This document shows positions 1 to 5,726 of a stretch of 15,063 nucleotides of DNA, one piece after another. Position 1 is the first letter of the stretch, and the number at the start of each line of letters is the position of its first letter. Location: positions 1 to 15,063 of the forward strand of contig JBMNNQ010000031.1 of the NCBI GenBank assembly GCA_050942615.1. Direction: 5' to 3'. A program made the position numbers and the translations under genes. Below the pieces are notes generated by a model, which was not told where the DNA came from, did not search any database, and saw nothing but the letters and a program-made list of their open reading frames with translations. The DNA comes from JAAZMI01 sp050942615 (lineage in GTDB: Bacteria > Bacillota > Dethiobacteria > DTU022 > UBA8154).

Positions 1-1019
1 CTCAAATAAAAGTGATTGGTGTAGGTGGGGGCGGGAACAACGCTGTAAACCGCATGATTGACGCCGGGCTCCAGGGTGTTGATTTTATTGTGGTCAACAC
101 CGATGCCCAAGCCTTGGAAATGGCCAAGGCCAGTACAAAGTTGCAAATAGGAAATAAACTGACCAAAGGCCTTGGTTCAGGCGGTAATCCTGAAATTGGG
201 CAACAAGCTGCGGAAGAAAGCAAGCAGGAGATAGAAGGGGTTTTAAAGGGTGCGGATATGATTTTTATCACGGCGGGAATGGGTGGGGGAACCGGCACCG
301 GAGGGGCCCCAGTTATTGCAGAAATTGCCAAGGGCCTGGGCGCCTTAACTGTGGGTGTTGTCACCCGGCCTTTTATTTTTGAAGGGCGCAAACGCATGAA
401 CCAGGCAGAACAGGGGATTTTAACCCTCAAGGAAAAGGTAGATACCCTGATCGTCATTCCCAATGATAAACTGCTTCAGGTTGTAGACAAAAAAACCCCT
501 TTGATGGAGGCTTTTCGTATCGCCGATGACGTTTTACGCCAGGGGGTACAGGGTATTTCAGATCTGATTGCCATTCCCGGTTTAATTAACTTAGACTTTG
601 CAGATGTGCGGACAATTATGAAAGAAACTGGAACGGCTTTGATGGGTGTTGGTATTTCCAGCGGTCAAAACAGCGCCTTGGAGGCGGCAAAGGCTGCAAT
701 TTTCAGCCCCCTGTTGGAGACTTCCATTGACGGGGCCCGTGGTGTTTTAATTAATATTACGGGTGGTAATAACTTGAGTTTATTTGAAATACATGAGGCA
801 GCCGAAACAATTTCTGAAGCTGCCGATCCGGAGGCAAATATAATTTTTGGTGCGGTAATTGATGAAACCTTTAAGGAAGAGACACGGGTTACTGTTATAG
901 CAACAGGTTTCGACAAAAAAACTGCCGGCAGAAAAGAAGAAACAGTGCTGCGTCCCGGTTTAAATGAATCTGACATTGATATTCCTGCTTTCTTACGGCG
1001 GCGCAGATCAGGGCTTTAA
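1..1019 (+). CDS. ftsZ: Cell division GTPase FtsZ (5'-truncated by window start)
   Basis: FtsZ is the tubulin-like GTPase that polymerises into the Z ring at midcell and recruits the division machinery. The reading frame is open from base 3 (Gln-Ile-Lys-Val), so the GTG at 12 is an internal Val codon; about 10-15 N-terminal residues probably lie upstream. Visible signatures are the N-terminal GVGGGGNNAVNRM nucleotide-binding loop, the tubulin signature GGGTGTG near residue 95, the RPFIFEGRKR segment, and the T7 synergy loop NLDFADV near residue 196. The protein ends in DIDIPAFLRRRR, the conserved C-terminal tail that binds SepF, FtsA and other partners, so the 3' end is intact. A terminator about 180 bases downstream separates it from spoIIGA. 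Identification is secure. Confidence 0.98.
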   Translation, partial: QIKVIGVGGGGNNAVNRMIDAGLQGVDFIVVNTDAQALEMAKASTKLQIGNKLTKGLGSGGNPEIGQQAAEESKQEIEGVLKGADMIFITAGMGGGTGTGGAPVIAEIAKGLGALTVGVVTRPFIFEGRKRMNQAEQGILTLKEKVDTLIVIPNDKLLQVVDKKTPLMEAFRIADDVLRQGVQGISDLIAIPGLINLDFADVRTIMKETGTALMGVGISSGQNSALEAAKAAIFSPLLETSIDGARGVLINITGGNNLSLFEIHEAAETISEAADPEANIIFGAVIDETFKEETRVTVIATGFDKKTAGRKEETVLRPGLNESDIDIPAFLRRRRSGL

Positions 1020-1197
1020 TAAAAACTCGAGGGATCAGTAATAATTTGTTTCCAGGCGAAATGTAAGGTAATGGTCAGCTTATTGTTTTAAAGGCCGTTT
1101 GAAACTGCTTTACAGTCCGGAATGAGGCCGGTGACAAGCTTTGTGAACCCAGTTTTGCGTTAAAAATAATTTCCCGGCCGAATAAAATCAGATCTAC

Positions 1198-1233
1198 AAA
1201 GGGTATAGGTTGCCTATACCTTTTTATTTTTTT
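1198..1233 (+). terminator. Rho-independent terminator after ftsZ
   Basis: GGTATAGG (1202-1209), a three-base loop and CCTATACC (1213-1220) form a perfect 8-bp stem that can be extended by A-T pairs. A long T-rich run (1221-1233) follows. It would end ftsZ transcripts and insulate the sporulation operon downstream. Confidence 0.85.
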
Positions 1234-1274
1234 ATAAGTGCCAAATTATAACAAAATATTAACCCCCTTCCCGT

Positions 1275-1280
1275 TATAAT
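1275..1280 (+). promoter_or_regulatory. Candidate -10 box of the spoIIGA-sigE promoter
   Basis: A perfect TATAAT lies 89 bases before the spoIIGA ATG, just downstream of the ftsZ terminator. No -35 hexamer resembling TTGACA is found at 16-19 bp or at the 22-bp spacing known for the B. subtilis spoIIG promoter. A -10 without a -35 fits an activator-dependent sigmaA promoter, and Spo0A is the known activator of spoIIG. I saw no clear Spo0A box, so that regulator is inferred. Confidence 0.45.
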
Positions 1281-1368
1281 AGATGTGGTAAAGGTCAACC
1301 GCTCCTATATTTTTCACAAAAGCATAGCAAGAAACAAGCGGCCTTTATCTTTATGGCGGGAGGGGAAG

Positions 1369-2292
1369 ATGTACCTTGATCTGGTAATGGCCCTGAATTT
1401 AGCAGTAAATTTTTTTCTATTATGGCTGACTGGTTTTATCACCGATCAAAAAAATGTTTTAATCAGGCTACTAGCCGGATCTGCACTCGGGGCAGCGTTT
1501 ATCTTAATTGTTTTTCTACCCTCCTGGCATCCTCTTTACACTTGGATTGGTAAAACGCTTGTGCCTCTGCTCATGGTTTTAATTTCTTTCCGACCACGGT
1601 TATTCGGCCAAGGTGCCCTGTTGTTTTTAACCCTATATTTTTGTTCTTGTTTACTGGGGGGAATGGTTTTTGCTTTTAGCTTGTGGGGAAAATATCCTTT
1701 GGATTTTTCAAAAGGTATTTATTACCTGCCGGCACCTTCGCTTTCTTACCTGTTATTGTCTGGCATCCTGCTTTATTTTGTAGTGCGCGGTCTGAAAGTA
1801 TTTTTGCTTGACAGACTTAGTTTTGGTCTGCTCACAAAAAATATTAAAATGGAAATTTGCTTTTGTGGAAAGAGTAAAAAACTATCCGCTTTTTTAGATA
1901 CAGGAAACCTGTTGCGGGAACCTTTTTCCGGGTTGCCCGTTGCTGTTGTATCTTATGCTGTTGTTAAGGAACTGTTGCCGCCAGAATTAGCTCAGTTCTT
2001 AGACAATAAGGGTGGGATTGACTGGTACTGTTTAGAAAAAGTGTTGACGGGGATTAGTGATGCAGCAAATTTTTGTCTGGTACCTTACCGTACACTTCAG
2101 GGGAGGGATTTTCTTTTGGGTTTCAAACCGGAAAATATTAGGTTATGGCAGGAAGGAAACTGCCTGGGGTCTCAACTAAAATTAATTATTGGTGTGCAGC
2201 CGGAACAGGTTCACCCTGCAGCGGAATATGAGGTGTTATTACCGTTGGAAATCTGGCGTTCTGCCAATAAACAAGAAGGTTTGAAAAAATGA
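1369..2292 (+). CDS. spoIIGA: Sporulation sigma-E factor-processing peptidase SpoIIGA
   Basis: SpoIIGA is the mother-cell membrane aspartic protease that removes the pro-sequence of sigmaE after a signal from the forespore (SpoIIR). The N-terminal half shows about five hydrophobic segments between residues 1 and 150. The C-terminal half is the cytosolic protease domain with the catalytic motif DTGN, whose Asp is residue 177 (B. subtilis Asp183). The start is the ATG at 1369, preceded by GGGAGGGG and giving the family-typical MYLDLV N-terminus and 307 residues, close to the 309 of B. subtilis. An in-frame extension back to the GTG at 1285 lacks a ribosome site and adds 28 atypical residues. 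The stop overlaps the sigE start (ATGA), which implies translational coupling of protease and substrate. Confidence 0.96.
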   Translation: MYLDLVMALNLAVNFFLLWLTGFITDQKNVLIRLLAGSALGAAFILIVFLPSWHPLYTWIGKTLVPLLMVLISFRPRLFGQGALLFLTLYFCSCLLGGMVFAFSLWGKYPLDFSKGIYYLPAPSLSYLLLSGILLYFVVRGLKVFLLDRLSFGLLTKNIKMEICFCGKSKKLSAFLDTGNLLREPFSGLPVAVVSYAVVKELLPPELAQFLDNKGGIDWYCLEKVLTGISDAANFCLVPYRTLQGRDFLLGFKPENIRLWQEGNCLGSQLKLIIGVQPEQVHPAAEYEVLLPLEIWRSANKQEGLKK

Positions 2293-3026
2293 AAAATTTT
2301 TTTCTGAAACGTCTAAAAATAAGGTTAACCTTTTTGTATTTTAGCCGTAAATTAAGCTTTCCGTACAGAAGGATTATTAACTATATAACCAGCAGTAAAG
2401 CGCTGCCCACGCCACTTTCTCAAGAGGAGGAACATGCTCTTCTGGAACGCTTAAAGTTGGGAGAAGGCGATGGTGAAGTGAAAGGTACACTTATAGAACG
2501 TAACTTGCGCTTAGTGGTCTATATAGCACGCAAATTTGAAAATACAGGTGTGACTGTGGATGACCTGGTATCAATTGGAACCATTGGCTTAATTAAGGCT
2601 GTTAACACCTTTGATCCTCATAAAAAAATAAAATTAGCCACATATGCCTCCAAATGTATCGAAAATGAAATATTAATGTACCTGCGGAGGAATAATAAAC
2701 TGCGGGCAGAAATTTCTTTTGATGAACCGCTGAATATTGACTGGGATGGCAACAAACTTTTGCTTTCAGATGTTTTGGGTACAGAAAATGATCTGGTGGT
2801 TCGTAATCTTGAAGAAGAAGTGGACCGTAAGCTGCTTTACCTGGCCATGGAAAAGCTGGCGTCCAGGGAAAAGAAAATTATGCAGCTGCGGTTTGGACTG
2901 TATAACGGGCAAGAAAAAACCCAAAAAGAGGTTGCCGACCATTTGGGTATTTCACAATCCTATATTTCACGTCTGGAAAAACGTATTATCAAAAGATTAA
3001 AAAAAGAAATTAAAAAAATGGAATAA
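2289..3026 (+). CDS. sigE: RNA polymerase sporulation sigma factor sigma-E (pro-form)
   Basis: SigmaE is the first mother-cell-specific sigma factor, made as a membrane-associated inactive precursor. The protein has 245 residues (B. subtilis 239). Residues 1-33 are a basic, hydrophobic pro-sequence, slightly longer than in B. subtilis; by alignment to the B. subtilis Tyr-Tyr-Ile-Gly site, cleavage should fall near Tyr32-Thr34 before SSKALPTPLS. The core region ERNLRLVVYIARKFENTG and region 2 (SIGTIGLIKAVNTF, KLATYASKCIENEI) follow, then FDEPLNIDWDGN. Region 4 ends with the helix-turn-helix ADHLGISQSYISRLEKR. The ATG lies inside the last codons of spoIIGA, so it is probably translated by coupling. 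No sign of damage. Confidence 0.98.
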   Translation: MKNFFLKRLKIRLTFLYFSRKLSFPYRRIINYITSSKALPTPLSQEEEHALLERLKLGEGDGEVKGTLIERNLRLVVYIARKFENTGVTVDDLVSIGTIGLIKAVNTFDPHKKIKLATYASKCIENEILMYLRRNNKLRAEISFDEPLNIDWDGNKLLLSDVLGTENDLVVRNLEEEVDRKLLYLAMEKLASREKKIMQLRFGLYNGQEKTQKEVADHLGISQSYISRLEKRIIKRLKKEIKKME

Positions 3027-3035
3027 AATTTTACA

Positions 3036-3064
3036 GTATAAAAAAAATAGCGCAGGAAATACTT
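3036..3064 (+). promoter_or_regulatory. Candidate sigma-F promoter of sigG
   Basis: GTATA (3036-3040) and GGAAATACTT (3055-3064) are separated by 14 bases. The -10 element matches 9 of 10 positions of the sigmaF consensus GGNRANAHTR as I remember it, and GTATA fits the -35 consensus GYATA. It starts just after the sigE stop and about 50 bases before the sigG start. In B. subtilis sigG is under sigmaF control, so element and gene agree. Confidence 0.65.
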
Positions 3065-3096
3065 TTATTAAAGAATAAGATGCAGTTAAAGTTCAG

Positions 3097-3115
3097 AAGG
3101 AGAGGATATCTCCAG
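3097..3115 (+). promoter_or_regulatory. sigG ribosome-binding site inside a small hairpin
   Basis: The Shine-Dalgarno AAGGAGAGG (3097-3105) lies nine bases before the GTG start. GGAGA (3099-3103) pairs perfectly with TCTCC (3109-3113) across a five-base loop, GGATA. The stem hides the core of the ribosome site and ends one base before the start codon. Combined with GTG this predicts damped translation of sigmaG. Confidence 0.6.
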
Positions 3116-3885
3116 TGAACAAAGTAGAAATTTGTGGTGTAAATACCTCCAAACTACCTGTTCTTAAAAACAAGGAAATGCGTAAGCTGTTCGTGCAGAT
3201 GATTGACGGGGATACAGGAGCAAGGGAAAAATTAGTCAGCGGAAATTTGCGGCTTGTTTTAAGTGTAATCCAGCGTTTTAACAACAGGGGCGAATACGTT
3301 GATGATCTTTTCCAGGTTGGTTGCATCGGCCTGATGAAGGCTATAGATAACTTTGATCTAGGACAGAACGTCAGGTTTTCCACCTATGCAGTACCGATGA
3401 TCGTTGGTGAAATACGCCGTTACTTAAGAGACAATGCCCCGGTCAGGGTGAGCCGCTCCCTGAGGGATATCGCCTATAAAGTTTTACAAATCAGGGATCA
3501 GCTGGCCCATAAAAATTCACGGGAACCAACCTTGGAGGAAATATCCACCAAGTTGATGATTAGCCGGGAAGAGATTATTTTAGCCTTGGATTCTATTCAG
3601 GAACCTGTTTCCCTTTTTGAACCTATCTTTCATGATGGCGGGGATCCGATCTTCGTTATGGATCAGATCAGCGACGAAAAAAACCAGGATGAAAAATGGC
3701 TGAATGTAATTTCAGTCAAAGATGCTCTAGAGAAGTTAAACAAGCGGGAAAAGTTGATTTTAACATTGCGCTTTTATCGGGGGAAAACACAGATGGAGGT
3801 AGCCGATGAAATAGGCATTTCCCAGGCCCAGGTTTCCCGTTTGGAAAAATCAGCGCTGGGGCAGTTGCGCAAGCATATCCAATAA
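3115..3885 (+). CDS. sigG: RNA polymerase sporulation sigma factor sigma-G
   Basis: SigmaG is the late forespore sigma factor that drives spore coat, cortex and small acid-soluble protein genes. The 256-residue product begins MNKVEICGVNTSKLPVL, the family's N-terminus, from a GTG start. Region 2 includes GNLRLVLSVIQRFNNRGEY, DLFQVGCIGLMKAIDNFD and FSTYAVPMIVGEIRRYLRDN; region 3 follows SRSLRDIAYK; region 4 ends with EIGISQAQVSRLEKSALG. The length matches B. subtilis (about 260). The residue aligned with B. subtilis sigmaG Asn45, which I recall as a contact for the anti-sigma protein Gin/CsfB, is Ser42. It follows sigE by 88 bases with its own candidate sigmaF promoter and has no terminator before it, so readthrough from spoIIG is also possible. 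Confidence 0.98.
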   Translation: MNKVEICGVNTSKLPVLKNKEMRKLFVQMIDGDTGAREKLVSGNLRLVLSVIQRFNNRGEYVDDLFQVGCIGLMKAIDNFDLGQNVRFSTYAVPMIVGEIRRYLRDNAPVRVSRSLRDIAYKVLQIRDQLAHKNSREPTLEEISTKLMISREEIILALDSIQEPVSLFEPIFHDGGDPIFVMDQISDEKNQDEKWLNVISVKDALEKLNKREKLILTLRFYRGKTQMEVADEIGISQAQVSRLEKSALGQLRKHIQ

Positions 3886-3904
3886 ACGGCAAGGGGGGTT
3901 AATC

Positions 3905-4114
3905 ATGCAGGGAAATAAAAACAGTTTTCGCCGGTGTCTGCATTTACTGTTGACGGGTTTTGTGCTTTTCAGTTTTCTCATAAATTTCTCCCTGCAAGAG
4001 GGGGAATTGGCCTTGGCCTATAATATGAATAACCTGGAACGCAACATTACCCTGGAAAGATTGGTCCAGAACCCTGAGGGTAATCTTGACAACAGTCATA
4101 TACATGTTTTTTAA
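3905..4114 (+). CDS. Small exported protein of unknown function, downstream of sigG
   Basis: This 69-residue protein is not recognised. It starts at an ATG preceded by AAGGGGGGTT, only 19 bases after the sigG stop, and ends just before a strong terminator, so it should be the last gene of the sigG transcript. The N-terminus carries basic residues (KNSFRR) and then a hydrophobic segment at residues 11-30. ALA at 36-38 is a plausible signal-peptidase site. That would leave a mature peptide of about 31 residues (YNMNNLERNITLERLVQNP and a HIHVF end) with no Cys. If the signal is uncleaved it would be a single-pass membrane protein. Expression in the forespore is inferred from position only. The clear ribosome site and complete unit argue that it is real. 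Confidence 0.65.
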   Translation: MQGNKNSFRRCLHLLLTGFVLFSFLINFSLQEGELALAYNMNNLERNITLERLVQNPEGNLDNSHIHVF

Positions 4115-4152
4115 TGCATTCGCAAAAACAGTATTATTGTCCCGCAATGCAC

Positions 4153-4190
4153 AAGCCGGCTACAAACATATCTGTAGCCGGCTTTTTTAA
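4153..4190 (+). terminator. Strong rho-independent terminator of the sigG unit
   Basis: AAGCCGGCTACA (4153-4164) pairs perfectly over 12 bp with TGTAGCCGGCTT (4173-4184) around an 8-base loop, followed by T's up to 4188. This is the clearest terminator in the window and closes the sigE-sigG-small gene unit. Confidence 0.95.
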
Positions 4191-4290
4191 ACTGCTTTTA
4201 AGGGGTAACCACTGTTGTCCCGGTATCTTCTGACCATTGTTTCCCTTCATGAAAAATATGAGCCACTTTTTTTTAACTCTGCAGTTTTAT

Positions 4291-4806
4291 TTATTCAACA
4301 ATTATTAACGACGGTACACCCGCCACCTGGGCCAGCAGGCCGGCATAGGCGATCAGGATGCGGCGGGTGTCATTGAGAACCTGCCGTAAATCCGCTGCCT
4401 TTACCCAGTTTTGTTCGTGTTGAAGAACCGAAACTGTTTTTTCCCTGTTGTTTTCATAATCCAGCAATAAGGGATGCCACTGCGAAAGCAGGGGCCTTAA
4501 AACCGTATTCAAAATAGCGACAGCCAGATAGCCAAAGGACAGACCTGCAGCGTCCCGGGGCACTGCAATCCCGGGGCCGTATTTACGTAAAATATTCCTG
4601 GTGGTTTCAAACAGGCTGTACAAAGAAGAAAGAGCTTCACGCAACAAGCCTTCACCGGGTTTCAGTTCAGCCACCGCTATTCTGGTGATCAGTTCAACAT
4701 ACATTTCCCAAGCGGCTTGTTGTTCGTTTTCGTTGGGCTTCCAGATCCCTTCAATTTCAATTAAAGGCAATTTTAGGGCAACTTTTATTTCCTTGGGATT
4801 TTTCAT
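4291..4806 (-). CDS. Conserved-looking protein of unknown function (171 aa)
   Basis: I do not recognise this family with confidence. The 171-residue product is soluble, with no signal peptide or membrane segment, and mostly helical in appearance. Notable stretches are AWEMYVELITRIAVAELKPG, LYSLFETTRNILRKYGPG, LSFGYLAVAILNTVLRPLL and SQWHPLLLDYE, and the C-terminus is hydrophobic (GVPSLIIVE). The start chosen is the ATG ending at 4806; a TTG two codons upstream (4812) is possible, but the AAAGGAAG site is too close to it and well placed for the ATG. It is the only gene here on the minus strand and is convergent with the sigG unit. Its own sigmaA promoter sits about 40 bases upstream, so vegetative, monocistronic expression is likely. 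It may be an accessory insertion into the sporulation locus. Confidence 0.8.
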   Translation of the reverse strand: MKNPKEIKVALKLPLIEIEGIWKPNENEQQAAWEMYVELITRIAVAELKPGEGLLREALSSLYSLFETTRNILRKYGPGIAVPRDAAGLSFGYLAVAILNTVLRPLLSQWHPLLLDYENNREKTVSVLQHEQNWVKAADLRQVLNDTRRILIAYAGLLAQVAGVPSLIIVE

Positions 4807-4845
4807 CGACAATTCTTCCTTTACCTGTTAAGCAATGATATCTAT

Positions 4846-4874
4846 ATTTTACAAAATAAAACGCTTCTTTTCAA
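4846..4874 (-). promoter_or_regulatory. SigmaA promoter of the minus-strand 171-aa gene
   Basis: On the minus strand TTGAAA (4874-4869) and TAAAAT (4851-4846) are separated by exactly 17 bases, each matching five of six consensus positions. The predicted transcript starts near 4839 and has a leader of about 33 bases containing AAAGGAAG before the ATG. Confidence 0.72.
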
Positions 4875-5063
4875 CTGGTGGCTGTAAAATATTGCGGGCA
4901 AGGGGGATCGGTCCAAAGCAGGCCTTTGCCCTGCATTAAAATGGCTTTCGTCTGACAGCCTGTTGGCGAAGCATTGTTCCCCCTGGCCGGATATGTTAAA
5001 ATATTAATGAGTCATGAACTTGTTATAACCAGTCACTATTAAAATAGGTAACTATAGAACAAA

Positions 5064-5096
5064 GTGGTAGTATTTACCACAAACAAATGTTATAAT
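5064..5096 (+). promoter_or_regulatory. tnpA promoter with overlapping palindrome
   Basis: TGT followed by TATAAT (5088-5096) forms an extended -10 element. GTGGTA (5064-5069) and TACCAC (5075-5080) form an inverted repeat just upstream, where a -35 or an operator would sit. The expected start of transcription, about seven bases after the -10, coincides with the tnpA ATG at 5103. Confidence 0.5.
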
Positions 5097-5102
5097 AGTC
5101 CT

Positions 5103-5726
5103 ATGATAAAACTAAGTGACTATGCCAAACAACAAGGAATAACTTACAGGGCTGCATGGAACCGTTTCAAGAAAGGCAAGGTTCCCGGGGCCTACAAAGA
5201 CCCTGATACCGGGGCCATCCTAATCCCCACCCATGAAGAAACAAAGCTCAAGAACGCAGCTATATACGCCAGGGTTTCAAGCAACGAAAACAAAACTAAC
5301 CTAGAATCCCAGGCTGACCGGCTCCGGCAGTATTGTACCGCCAGGGGTTACCAGATTACCCATGTAGTCAAAGAAATTGGCAGCGGAATAAACGATAACC
5401 GTAAAAAACTACTCCAATTAATGCTAAAGGACGACTGGGGCACTCTAGTAATCGAGCACAAAGACCGTCTGACCTGGTTTGGCTTCAACTATATCAAGAC
5501 CCTGCTCCAGAAAAACGGTTGCAGGATTGACGTTGTCAATATAGCCGAAGCTAACAAAACGGATCTAATAGAAGACCTGGTTGCTATAATATACTCCTTC
5601 TGTGCCAGGATGTACGGTCTGCGGCGTAGTAAACGCCGTACAGAGAAAATCGTCGCCTGTCTGACAAAGGATGTGATCCCGAATGAACCGGACGTACCGG
5701 CTAAAACATTGGGCAAACAGGGGTAA
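5103..5726 (+). CDS. tnpA: IS607-family serine recombinase TnpA (possibly inactive)
   Basis: This is the small serine recombinase that would move the IS607 element. The 207-residue product has an N-terminal MerR-like DNA-binding helix-turn-helix (LSDYAKQQGITYRAAWNRF, residues 4-22) and then the catalytic domain from about residue 51. The nucleophile motif YARVSS places the catalytic Ser at 59 and its partner Arg at 57. NRKKLL carries the Arg expected after the SG motif. The motif normally DRLTR reads DRLTW (residues 121-125), replacing an active-site Arg. The start is the ATG at 5103, which gives the family N-terminus; an upstream GTG at 5064 lies in the promoter palindrome. No Shine-Dalgarno precedes the ATG, so the message is probably leaderless. 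tnpB overlaps its 3' end by 44 bases. Confidence 0.93.
   Translation: MIKLSDYAKQQGITYRAAWNRFKKGKVPGAYKDPDTGAILIPTHEETKLKNAAIYARVSSNENKTNLESQADRLRQYCTARGYQITHVVKEIGSGINDNRKKLLQLMLKDDWGTLVIEHKDRLTWFGFNYIKTLLQKNGCRIDVVNIAEANKTDLIEDLVAIIYSFCARMYGLRRSKRRTEKIVACLTKDVIPNEPDVPAKTLGKQG

Larger units (their letters stand above)
1020..1368. other. ftsZ-spoIIGA intergenic region
   Basis: This gap of 349 bases contains no convincing gene. It holds a rho-independent terminator around 1198-1233, an AT-rich stretch, a consensus -10 hexamer at 1275 and an untranslated leader of roughly 80 bases before spoIIGA. I looked for the Spo0A-box core TGTCGAA and its complement expected upstream of a spoIIG operon and did not find an exact copy. 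Nothing identifiable was seen in 1020-1190. Confidence 0.6.

Noticed and set aside
1285..1368. In-frame GTG extension of spoIIGA by 28 residues
   Set aside because: The extension has no ribosome site, begins only five bases after the -10 hexamer and gives a non-family N-terminus; the ATG at 1369 has a strong site and the right length.
1020..1368. Spo0A box upstream of spoIIGA
   Set aside because: No TGTCGAA or close complement was found by eye, although Spo0A control is expected for this operon.
2737..3000. Second forward ORF inside sigE
   Set aside because: It overlaps conserved sigmaE region 4 in another frame and has the Lys/Trp-rich composition of a shadow frame.
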